Part shown: positions 54,564 to 61,411 of the stretch, piece by piece | Position numbering within the stretch: position 1 is the stretch's first letter | Layout of the letters: each line of letters begins with the position of its first letter | Source of the DNA: Spirochaetaceae bacterium | GTDB taxonomy: Bacteria > Spirochaetota > Spirochaetia > DSM-27196 > PXBQ01 | Direction: 5' to 3' | Length of the DNA stretch: 61,411 nucleotides | NCBI GenBank assembly: GCA_007695285.1 | Contig: REEC01000181.1 | Location: forward strand, 1 to 61,411 | The notes under the pieces: model-generated | What the model was told of the DNA's origin: nothing | Seen by the model: the letters and a program-made list of their open reading frames with translations, nothing else | Database searches by the model: none | Made by a program: the position numbers and the translations under genes

Positions 54564-55775
54564 ATGGGCAGACGCGTGGTTGGGTTCGTGGGAGCGGTCG
54601 TGGTCGCGTTCGGCCTCGCCGGGTGTTTCCTCTTTCCGACAACCGTGACGCGCGACGTGCGCGCGGCATGGGATCCTGCCGGCACGAGTATTCTGATCGT
54701 GCAGAGCACGTACGATACAACCAATCCTCGAAACCCGTACCACGCCGATATCCGCGCCCGTAGCTTTTTTGTGAAGCTGTTCGTGCACGACACCGAGCAC
54801 GGGCTCACCGCCGCCGATGTCGATGAAATCGACCCGATCGCGGGATTCGCCGCGCGTCGACTCATCGACGAGTTCACCGAGCAGATCTGGGTCGACGATG
54901 AAAACCGCGCTTTCGCAGTGAGCCTCGGCGGATTTTCGCAGTATACACCCGTGTACTGGTTCCCCGAGCACGACCGCGCGGTGTTCGTGCTCGGGAAAGG
55001 CGCACCGATGGTGCGCAACGTCGGGTCCCGCACGAGCACCTGGTTTCCGCGGAACAATGAGCTGCTCGAGTCGCTGCTCTCCGACGCGTACGGCCTCGCG
55101 TCGTCCGCGTCGGCGATCTTCGCCGACTGGATCGAGTACGTCGACGCGGTCCCGTCACCCGACGGCGCGTACCTCGCTTTGATGTTCAATCTCATGCTTC
55201 TGGACCAACAGTCACTTGACGCGGAGTGGTACGTCGCGGTGCTTCTGTACCGGATCGAACCGAAAGAGCTTATGGGTGGAGTCGTCCCTCTTGCCGACGT
55301 TAACTACATGCCGCAGAACATCGACGCGACGTATCCGCTCGAGAGCGAGAACGGGCACCACGCGTACATCGTCTGGAACCAGACGAGCGACGGCTTCGCC
55401 GTATTCTACCTTGCCGACCGTGATAACGTCGAACTCAGGCGCAGGATGATTCGCGTCACGTTCAACGCGGCGTCGTACATCGAAAGCTCGGGCGCGCTCG
55501 CTTTTTCGGTGACCGAACTCGGCCCTGAGGCCTTGGTACCGCGCCGCCCGATCGCGACGTCGTCGGGTCCGGTCGACGCTGCCGGGCGAGCGTTGACTCT
55601 CGCGGTGAACGGAAACGAGACGCGTCTTTCGCTTACGCCTTTCCCCGAGAGCCCGGTGCCGGGGCTTTTTGCGTGGCGGCCGTTCTACAATCCGGAGATG
55701 ATAGATCTCGGCACGTGGACGACTCCACAAGGCGGAAACGCCACATCCGAGGCGTCGCGGTACGGGTTCTGGTGA
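54564..55775 (+). CDS. Lipoprotein of unknown function, 403 aa
   Basis: The N-terminus MGRRVVGFVGAVVVAFGLAGC is a lipoprotein signal with lipobox LAGC; the mature protein would start at Cys 21. The rest is about 380 residues with repeated short beta motifs (WDPAGTSILIVQSTY, AYLALMFNLMLLDQ, HHAYIVWNQTSDGFAVFYL), suggesting a beta-propeller-like or TolB-like fold, but I recognise no family. GGAGG precedes the ATG. It is convergent with the gene at 55828. The location is probably the periplasmic face of a membrane. Confidence 0.82.
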   Translation: MGRRVVGFVGAVVVAFGLAGCFLFPTTVTRDVRAAWDPAGTSILIVQSTYDTTNPRNPYHADIRARSFFVKLFVHDTEHGLTAADVDEIDPIAGFAARRLIDEFTEQIWVDDENRAFAVSLGGFSQYTPVYWFPEHDRAVFVLGKGAPMVRNVGSRTSTWFPRNNELLESLLSDAYGLASSASAIFADWIEYVDAVPSPDGAYLALMFNLMLLDQQSLDAEWYVAVLLYRIEPKELMGGVVPLADVNYMPQNIDATYPLESENGHHAYIVWNQTSDGFAVFYLADRDNVELRRRMIRVTFNAASYIESSGALAFSVTELGPEALVPRRPIATSSGPVDAAGRALTLAVNGNETRLSLTPFPESPVPGLFAWRPFYNPEMIDLGTWTTPQGGNATSEASRYGFW

Positions 55776-55827
55776 GCCCCGGCGTCCCGGCACGTGACTA
55801 AACCGATCCGAACTGACCTTACCGAGT

Positions 55828-56652
55828 CTACCGAGAAAAACCGATCTGAAGCAACACGATCGAACTCGACGGCGGAAACGAAGTGAGCGCGCCGACGCCG
55901 ATCCGCAAACTCCTGAACACCGGGAAACTCACGATCGCACCCGCGGCACCCGAGAACGACGCGAGGCTTTCATCCGGACCGTAGTACCAGACGGGCCCCG
56001 CGAGAAGCGAGATACCAGCGCTCGTCCCGGCGTACGGCGTCAAGCCGATACCGTCGATAAGCAGCTCTCGCTGCGTCTCGATGATCGTCCGGTACGTCGC
56101 GAGAACACCGATCAGCGCCTCGCCGGCGTCCTGCGCGGCCGAGACGTTTTCGAGCGCGCTCGTCGCGATCGAGAGTACACTCGACTGGATCGAGTCGATC
56201 TCCGTGAGCGTCGTCGCGAGGTCGGCCGCGAGCAGGCTCACCTCGGTCAGCCGCTCGTCGTACCCGCTCACGACGCGCGTGAGAACCGCTGCGACTTCCG
56301 CGCGCGCCACACCGGCGAGGTACACGAGCCGGAACGACCGCGCGAGCGCGAGCGCGTCGGTCGTTCCGAGAAAGCCGACCGGCTCGCTTCCGGGCGCGGC
56401 GTACCGGCTCACCTCACCAGCGGTTCTCATCTCGACGCGGCGCAGCGCGGCGTCGATCGGTTTCAGGAACGCGGTCACGTTCTCGATCGTGATCGACTCG
56501 CCGCCCAGGTGGAGTCGTGCGCCGGCAAGAACCTGCGCGCGGATGGACTCTTCGGTGTCGGTGTCGTCGATCGCGAACACCCACGCGGAAACCGTGCTCG
56601 CCGTAAGAACCAGCGCGAGGATCGCAACGGCGAACTTCACGCGCCTACTCAA
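55828..56652 (-). CDS. Secreted or envelope protein of unknown function, 274 aa
   Basis: The N-terminus (RRVKFAVAILALVLTASTVSAWVFA) is a signal peptide. The middle is Ala-rich and helical (about 80-200), with the C-terminal region (TPYAGTSAGISLLAGPVWYYG..., ending LLQIGFSR) of beta-like, outer-membrane-like character. The start is TTG at 56652, with GTG 56640 as an alternative that would also give a signal peptide. It overlaps the upstream gene by 8 nt, so the two are expressed together. Function unknown; an envelope role is inferred. Confidence 0.68.
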   Translation of the reverse strand: MSRRVKFAVAILALVLTASTVSAWVFAIDDTDTEESIRAQVLAGARLHLGGESITIENVTAFLKPIDAALRRVEMRTAGEVSRYAAPGSEPVGFLGTTDALALARSFRLVYLAGVARAEVAAVLTRVVSGYDERLTEVSLLAADLATTLTEIDSIQSSVLSIATSALENVSAAQDAGEALIGVLATYRTIIETQRELLIDGIGLTPYAGTSAGISLLAGPVWYYGPDESLASFSGAAGAIVSFPVFRSLRIGVGALTSFPPSSSIVLLQIGFSR

Positions 56653-56977
56653 AACTCAGGCCCTTAACCGTCGTCGCGCGCAGCAGTTGATCGACGAGCG
56701 ACCGAGCGCGGCCGATCAGCTCGCGCTCGGTCCGGCTGAGACCCTGTATCGTCGCGATGTGATCGAGCGCCTCGGCGAGCGAGCTGCGCAGCGTCGCGAC
56801 CTCCGCTTCCTCGACTCGGCGCGCGGCTTCGTACCGGCGGTCGAGCTCCGCGATCGTGTGGTCTATCAAGACGCGCCTCATCGCGCGGTTCTCCGCGTAC
56901 TGCAGCGCGAGCGCGCCGAGCAGGACCAGAAGAACGACGCCGAACACGGCGTACAGAATCGTGTCTTTTGAGTCCAT
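56645..56977 (-). CDS. Small membrane-anchored coiled-coil protein, 110 aa
   Basis: The protein has one hydrophobic segment (YAVFGVVLLVLLGALALQYA, about residues 9-28) followed by a charged, heptad-rich coiled coil (LIDHTIAELDRRYEAARRVEEAEVATL), with no enzymatic motif. GGGGGG precedes the ATG. A promoter (TTGTCT, 17 bp, TATAAT) lies upstream. It is probably a single-pass scaffold working with the secreted protein encoded just downstream. Confidence 0.75.
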   Translation of the reverse strand: MDSKDTILYAVFGVVLLVLLGALALQYAENRAMRRVLIDHTIAELDRRYEAARRVEEAEVATLRSSLAEALDHIATIQGLSRTERELIGRARSLVDQLLRATTVKGLSFE

Positions 56978-57038
56978 CGATCCCCCCTACTGCGCGGAGT
57001 CATGCGTGAGACGTACGCGAAAAATCGTTTATTACAGA

Positions 57039-57067
57039 ATTATAGTCGATAACCCGTAAAAAAGACA
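57039..57067 (-). promoter_or_regulatory. Promoter of the small membrane protein unit
   Basis: On the minus strand TTGTCT (57062-57067), a 17-bp spacer and TATAAT (57039-57044) give a leader of about 55 nt. Confidence 0.7.
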
Positions 57068-57118
57068 AATTTGGCTCGGACGCGCGCCGTCGGCTCGGGA
57101 GACATCGGCCCGGGAGGC

Positions 57119-57147
57119 TTTGCAAGACCGGCTGATACTCGTATCAT
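57119..57147 (+). promoter_or_regulatory. Leaderless promoter of the 824-aa unknown
   Basis: TTTGCA (57119-57124), a 17-bp spacer and TATCAT (57142-57147) end 7 nt before ATG 57155; CATAAT (57145-57150) is an alternative -10 box. The frame upstream to 57071 is promoter DNA. Confidence 0.65.
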
Positions 57148-57154
57148 AATCGGC

Positions 57155-59629
57155 ATGGCGAACACCGACGGTCGCTTCCGGAACGTCACGCTCGAGATGA
57201 GCCTCAAGCCGTTCAGGCGGCCTGATGAGCCGTACTGCCGCGACGTCGTTCGCAAACTATTTGGCCAGTGGTCTCGGCTGCTCGTGCACGCCGACAGGGT
57301 TTCGGTCCTGCTCTGGACCGCCGACGGTTCGGAGATCCTCGAGTACACCGGCGACCTCGATTCCCCGCTCGAGTGGGCGCGGTACATCGGAGGCGCAAAC
57401 AGAATTCCGGGAATGGCGTCGGACGACCCCGACGGTGTCGGACTGCATAGCAGACCGTACCTGTACATCGAAGATCCTCCGGAGTTCGATCTCAGGTGGC
57501 TCGCGCAACTCACCCGTATCATCCGCGAGGAAGGCCGGCGCGCGACCGGACTGCCGGTTCGTGTCGGTGAGACGTTCGACCCCGGCCCCGAGTTCGCGGT
57601 CTCCGCGTTCAAGTACACGAAACACCCGGAAATTTGCATGAGCACGAACCTCTGGAAAGGGTTCTTCGTGACGTGTTACTCCGCTCTGCACGCCGACCCC
57701 GAGCGGTACGCGGGCTTTCCCGACGGAGTTCCCGAGGGAACGCCTTTCGGGACGTTCTTTGGCCGGCAGGCCGAGCTCTTTTTGTCCGACTGTGGTTTCG
57801 ATTACCTGTGGCTCTCGAACGGATTCGGATTCGGGATGGATACGTGGAACGCGAACGGCGCTTTGTTCGACGGAGCTTCGTTCGACGCCTCGCGCGCGGC
57901 GGACGTGTACGAGCAGACCCTCGGGTTCTGGCGGATGTTTCGCGCCGAGTGCAGCTTCCCGGTCGAGACGCGCGGCACGAATATGTCGACCGGCATGGAC
58001 CTCGCGAGCGACGGAGTTCCGCTGCTCGATATCTACCGCGGTGGATTCGATCTCGAGCCGCCGCCGAATTCGCCGTGGGCCGCCCTCGACGGCGATTTTG
58101 GGCTCGAGCTCACCGCGTGGATGTCACATATTCCGGTGATCCCCGGTGAGACGTATCCGTTCCGGTTCTACACTCACGATCCCTGGTGGATGAATAGCCC
58201 GTGGCTCGACCGGTACGAGCGGCAACCGCACGACATCTACCTTCCGCTCGCAGTGAGCCGGGTGCGCGCCGACGGCACGGTTCACCGGCCGGACGCGATC
58301 GATTTCCTGAGCGTCGACGACTCGCTCGGCAGGCTTCCCGACACGGTGCCGAACGAGGTCATCCCTCATATCCTCTCGTGCCGGGAAACCGCGCCCGATC
58401 AGATCGGTCCGTTTCTCTGGGTCTACCCGTTTTCCGAGTATCACGCGATGATCCGCGAAGCTCGGGAAGGTGATCTCGAAACCGTTTTTTTCGGCGACTG
58501 GTTCATCAGGAGCGCGATCAACACGGGGTTCCCGTTGAACACCGTGATCTCGAGCGACGATTTCCGGTCGTTGCTCGGCTCGACACCGGCGGCGCTCGAT
58601 CGCACGATCGCCGTGATTCCCGTGATCGCTGACGCCGATGAGCTGTACCGCGAGGCGATCGCGTGGGTCGCGGCGGGCGGCCGCGCGGTGTTCTACGGCA
58701 GTACGCTCGGCGCGCCGGCGGAGTTGAGATCGGTTTTTGATCTGACGCTTGCCGATCCTCTCGAAGGCGAGTTCGATCTGGAGACAACGTGCGGTCTCGA
58801 TCGGTACGACTCGACCGAACTCCCGCGCACGGTCCGCCACGTCGCGACGATCTCGGGCGGAGCTTTGTGCGAGTCACGCGCGTCCAAAGCGCCGGCAGAC
58901 GTCGAAGTACTGGCAGAGCTCCGCCGCGGTACCGACAGCCGCGTGTTCGCCGTGTTCAACCCGCGGATCGGATCGGGAGCGGCGCTTTGGGTTCGTGGCA
59001 GCAACTCGTTCGAGTATCCGATCGCATCACGGTTGCCGACGCGTCTCGACCAGAGCGTTTTCTTCGATACATCACGATTGCTGCGATTCGCGGTCGGTGC
59101 GTTCGGTTATGAGATTCTCGAACACAAGGATCGTATCGAACCGGTAGAACCGATCGTAACGATGCACCGGCATAAGAACGCGTTCTACGTCTCGGGCTTC
59201 GTTCCGAACACGACGACGCGCCTGTCCTTCCGGTTCCCGTGGGGTGCACCCGTCTTCACGTCGACCGACACCAGACTCGAATCCGGCCGAGCGACGTATC
59301 ACTTCCCCCGCGCGTTTCGCCACGAGGCGCGCGTCTTCCTCGACGAGCAGAGCGCCGGTGTTGTATCGTGCGCCGAGGTCCCACCGATCATGGTCGGCGT
59401 ATCGCGGCGAATCCTCGTGCGGAATCTTAAAGGCGCGACGGTCCGGTTCCTGCCGGTTCCCGGACACGAACACACGACGAGCTTCTACCTCGGCTCGTGG
59501 GAGTCGCAGTACCAGACGAGTTTCCCGGCGGACAAACAAAGATTCCGGACGCCGGCAGTCGAGCGTTTTTCGGGCGAGGACTTCCGGGTGCTTCACGGCG
59601 TAACGGGTGACCTTTTGATCTCGTGGTGA
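57155..59629 (+). CDS. Glycosidase-like protein of unknown function, 824 aa
   Basis: I do not recognise a characterised family. The protein begins MANTDGRFRNVTLEMSLKPFRRPDEP. The N-terminal half has the look of a TIM-barrel glycosidase (VSVLLWTADGSEILEYTGD, DYLWLSNGFGFGMDTWN, PVETRGTNMSTGMDLASDGVPLLDIYR), the middle resembles a beta-galactosidase trimerisation or glutaminase-like fold (AVIPVIADADELYREAIAWVAAGGRAVFYG), and the C-terminus is beta-rich. No signal peptide is present, so a cytosolic carbohydrate role is inferred. The gene is solo, with a leaderless promoter. A second TIM-barrel-like unknown lies at 60020. Confidence 0.7.
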   Translation: MANTDGRFRNVTLEMSLKPFRRPDEPYCRDVVRKLFGQWSRLLVHADRVSVLLWTADGSEILEYTGDLDSPLEWARYIGGANRIPGMASDDPDGVGLHSRPYLYIEDPPEFDLRWLAQLTRIIREEGRRATGLPVRVGETFDPGPEFAVSAFKYTKHPEICMSTNLWKGFFVTCYSALHADPERYAGFPDGVPEGTPFGTFFGRQAELFLSDCGFDYLWLSNGFGFGMDTWNANGALFDGASFDASRAADVYEQTLGFWRMFRAECSFPVETRGTNMSTGMDLASDGVPLLDIYRGGFDLEPPPNSPWAALDGDFGLELTAWMSHIPVIPGETYPFRFYTHDPWWMNSPWLDRYERQPHDIYLPLAVSRVRADGTVHRPDAIDFLSVDDSLGRLPDTVPNEVIPHILSCRETAPDQIGPFLWVYPFSEYHAMIREAREGDLETVFFGDWFIRSAINTGFPLNTVISSDDFRSLLGSTPAALDRTIAVIPVIADADELYREAIAWVAAGGRAVFYGSTLGAPAELRSVFDLTLADPLEGEFDLETTCGLDRYDSTELPRTVRHVATISGGALCESRASKAPADVEVLAELRRGTDSRVFAVFNPRIGSGAALWVRGSNSFEYPIASRLPTRLDQSVFFDTSRLLRFAVGAFGYEILEHKDRIEPVEPIVTMHRHKNAFYVSGFVPNTTTRLSFRFPWGAPVFTSTDTRLESGRATYHFPRAFRHEARVFLDEQSAGVVSCAEVPPIMVGVSRRILVRNLKGATVRFLPVPGHEHTTSFYLGSWESQYQTSFPADKQRFRTPAVERFSGEDFRVLHGVTGDLLISW

Positions 59630-59703
59630 GATTGAGCATTGCCGGACTCGATCGTGCCCGGCTATAGTAGCCGCGATCAACCGACAATGTTGCGAGGTGC
59701 ATC

Positions 59704-60003
59704 ATGGATTTCTGGCTCTTCAATATCATCCAGACGATAGTGGTGTGTACGACGCTCGTCTCGAGTCTCGCGATCATCCTCCGGTCCCCGGGAGCCAAGG
59801 CACGTGCCGAGGTGAAGAAGATCCAGAAGTTGAAGGAGCTCGATCTGCTCGACGATTACTCGCAAAGCTCCACGGTGAAGCAGAAAATCGTGTACATCGA
59901 GGAGCGGATGCTCGACCAGGGTGAGAAACTGAACCGCGTGCTCGAAGAGAACGACTTTCTCCGGCGGCTGCTCGAGGAGAAGAAGGGCGGCGACCCGAGC
60001 TGA
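59704..60003 (+). CDS. Small membrane-anchored coiled-coil protein, 99 aa
   Basis: The protein has a single N-terminal membrane segment (WLFNIIQTIVVCTTLVSSLAIIL, residues 4-26) followed by a long coiled coil (AEVKKIQKLKELDLLDDYSQ..., then VKQKIVYIEERMLDQGEKLNRVLEENDFLRRLLEEKK). The layout is a small envelope or phage-shock-like scaffold; no family was recognised. A promoter candidate (TTGCCG, 18 bp, TATAGT) and GCGAGG precede the ATG. It is convergent with the gene at 60020. Confidence 0.72.
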   Translation: MDFWLFNIIQTIVVCTTLVSSLAIILRSPGAKARAEVKKIQKLKELDLLDDYSQSSTVKQKIVYIEERMLDQGEKLNRVLEENDFLRRLLEEKKGGDPS

Positions 60004-60019
60004 CCGGCTACGTTTTGGT

Positions 60020-61138
60020 CTACTCTGCGGATGCACGACCGATACAGGAAGCCCAGTCCTCGGCAAACTTGAAGAAGTTGACCGCGTCCGATCCCGACGA
60101 CTCGACCTCACGAATCGCACCGCGCAGATCGGGGTCGTCGAGCTGGATAATCGGCACGAGTGTCGCATCGGTCCCGAGCGCCGCGCGTGCGCGAGAGCAC
60201 TCGAGTCCGACGACCGGCACGGAGAGCCCGTCCCGGACCGACCCCGCGGTCGGCTCGACCGCGAGCCCGCGGTACCCGAGCGCGTCGAGGATCGCGGAGA
60301 CGGCCGGCCGCGACTCGGAGTCCGGCGGAACGAGCGCGTCGATCATCGCCGCGACCTCGTGGTTGAGCGCGGCGATCCCCGGCGCCTTCGGGTAGATTCG
60401 GTAGACCATCGGCGAGACGACGTCCATGATCCCGGCGAGCTCCGCGTAGTTTTGACCGACGAGCGGCGCGATCGACGGTGAGAAGACGTACGCGCCGCAC
60501 TGCATTCCCGCGCCGTGAACGATCTCGGCGATCGCCCGGAACTGCTCGCTCACGCACGTCCGCCTGAAGCGCAGCCACTCGAGTACACCCGGGTACTCGC
60601 CGATCGCCTCGACGACTCGGGCGATCGGGACGCCCGACGCCGCCGTCGGCCGACCCGCCGGTGGCGAGAACGCGCGTTGCAGCACCGACCACGCATGGCC
60701 GAGGTCGCGGCGCATCGAGGTGAAATCGAAGCCGAGCTCTTCAGCCCGGCGCTCGGCGTGCGGAGAGAAGTCCGTGAGAAACGCCTCGGACCCACTCGCG
60801 GGGGACGCGAACCTGCAGCCGTCGATCAGGATTCCCGTGACTCCGTCGGACTCGGCCATTCGGCGGTAGTTCTCGAGCGAGACCTCGCGCACTTCCTGCG
60901 CGCACGGGGAGGCAGAGTTGAACCACACGTGCGGCTGGCCGTCGAGGCCGACCGCCTTGATCGAGTCGTCGTCGCGGATGAGCGGAAACCCCGAACCGCA
61001 GAGCCACGCGTCCATGCCCACCTCGCGCACGATCCGTGCGTCCGACGCCCAGCGAACGACGACCGAGACAAACCCGGCCGCGGCGAGCTGCCGCGCGTGA
61101 GAATCTGCGTCGGTGATCCCATGCATCCAGTACTTCAT
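60020..61138 (-). CDS. TIM-barrel-like protein of unknown function, 372 aa
   Basis: The protein alternates strands and helices through its length (GFVSVVVRWASDARIVREVGMDAWLCG, GILIDGCRFASPASGSEAF, QCGAYVFSPSIAPLVGQNYAEL, IMDVVSPMVYRIYPKAPG, LVPIIQLDDPDLRGAI), the character of a glycoside hydrolase-like barrel. No catalytic motif is named with confidence. It begins ATG at 61138 behind GAGG; a promoter candidate (GCGACA, 17 bp, TACAAT) lies upstream. No signal peptide is seen. A sugar-related role is inferred only from fold and from the neighbouring 824-aa unknown. Confidence 0.62.
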   Translation of the reverse strand: MKYWMHGITDADSHARQLAAAGFVSVVVRWASDARIVREVGMDAWLCGSGFPLIRDDDSIKAVGLDGQPHVWFNSASPCAQEVREVSLENYRRMAESDGVTGILIDGCRFASPASGSEAFLTDFSPHAERRAEELGFDFTSMRRDLGHAWSVLQRAFSPPAGRPTAASGVPIARVVEAIGEYPGVLEWLRFRRTCVSEQFRAIAEIVHGAGMQCGAYVFSPSIAPLVGQNYAELAGIMDVVSPMVYRIYPKAPGIAALNHEVAAMIDALVPPDSESRPAVSAILDALGYRGLAVEPTAGSVRDGLSVPVVGLECSRARAALGTDATLVPIIQLDDPDLRGAIREVESSGSDAVNFFKFAEDWASCIGRASAE

Positions 61139-61274
61139 AACAACCTCGATCGAACCTTATCGTCAACAGAATTGTACCACGACGCGAGTACGCTGTCGCC
61201 GCCCGATGTCGTTATCGCCGAAGACCGACCGTGAAGTCAGATTTTGCGTGATCGAAACGTGCGCGTCGAAACGC

Positions 61275-61303
61275 TTGACGCGGTGTACTTTGTCATGTAA
61301 AGT
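61275..61303 (+). promoter_or_regulatory. Promoter of the truncated right-edge gene
   Basis: TTGACG (61275-61280), a 17-bp spacer and TAAAGT (61298-61303) are seen; the -10 box is the right arm of the first operator, so a bound repressor would block polymerase directly. Confidence 0.6.
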
Positions 61304-61321
61304 CACTTTGTGATGCAAAGT
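61287..61321. promoter_or_regulatory. Tandem 17-bp palindromic operator
   Basis: ACTTTGTCATGTAAAGT (61287-61303) and ACTTTGTGATGCAAAGT (61305-61321) are near-identical inverted repeats separated by a single base. Such paired half-sites on one face of the helix are typical of a dimeric repressor binding cooperatively. Confidence 0.8.
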
Positions 61322-61376
61322 ACCGCACACGGTGAAGACTCACGGTGAGGGTGTGTGGCCGACACAAGGGGGACGC

Positions 61377-61411
61377 GTGGCGCGTGACATCGAGAAGTAT
61401 CTGAACGACGT
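61377..61411 (+). CDS. N-terminus of a gene cut by the window edge
   Basis: A GTG at 61377 preceded by AGGGGGA opens a frame starting MARDIEKYLND that runs off the window. With so few residues no family can be named. It lies 56 nt after a tandem operator and promoter, so it is probably the regulated gene or the first of a regulated operon. Confidence 0.5.
   Translation, partial: MARDIEKYLND

Overview
This window is the replication-origin region of a Gram-negative bacterial chromosome with a fairly high GC content, followed by about 45 kb of housekeeping and metabolic genes. The order dnaA-dnaN-recF-DUF721(DciA)-rpmH-rnpA-yidC-jag, with gyrB/gyrA and parA/parB running away on the other side, together with a YidC carrying a large periplasmic domain, a lipoprotein and an M23 peptidase, fits a free-living spirochaete (Spirochaetota, Spirochaetales-like). 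That assignment is inference from gene order and protein character, not from a database search. No phage, transposon, CRISPR array or obvious foreign island is visible.

Layout. 1-260: two tRNA-Ser genes behind a near-perfect sigma70 promoter. 259-3517: parB, parA, a small basic ORF candidate, an adenosine deaminase family gene and a consensus parS site. 3518-7969: gyrA and gyrB on the minus strand. 8221-15536: dnaA, oriC (DnaA boxes plus a DnaA-trio-like element), dnaN, recF, dciA-like, rpmH, rnpA, yidC, jag on the plus strand. Almost all genes point away from oriC at about 9.6-9.8 kb. 15.5-28.7 kb: glycine cleavage (gcvT, gcvH, gcvPA, gcvPB), methyl cycle (ahcY, metK), lysA, purine synthesis (purSL fusion, purQ) and a DUF151/UVR protein. 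28.8-32.4 kb (minus): a moxR-DUF58-DUF4129 operon. 32.5-38.9 kb: 4-alpha-glucanotransferase, a very large GH13-type protein, and an acyl-ACP thioesterase. 38.9-45.3 kb: a small unknown gene, an inositol monophosphatase family enzyme, an aldo/keto reductase, a membrane GDPD, a right-handed beta-helix protein and an N-acetylneuraminate-lyase-like enzyme. 45.4-54.5 kb: a transporter-HEAT-cNMP-binding fusion, an Eis-like acetyltransferase, an M23 peptidase, a THEP1-like NTPase facing a MobA-like protein, and the NAD salvage pair pncA-pncB. 54.5-61.4 kb: a lipoprotein, two envelope or membrane proteins, two TIM-barrel-like unknowns, a small coiled-coil protein, and a truncated gene behind a striking tandem operator.

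The most unusual signal runs across genes. At about ten transcription units (gcvT, ahcY, lysA, purSL, the IMPase and its divergent neighbour, the GDPD, the transporter-CNB gene, eis-like, the 824-aa unknown; nearly so parA and mobA) a -35/-10 pair with 16-18 bp spacing ends only 5-10 nt before the start codon, and no Shine-Dalgarno is present. This predicts leaderless mRNAs. Other units in the same window (tRNA, rpmH, gyrB, nanA-like, M23, pncA, the lipoprotein) have ordinary leaders.
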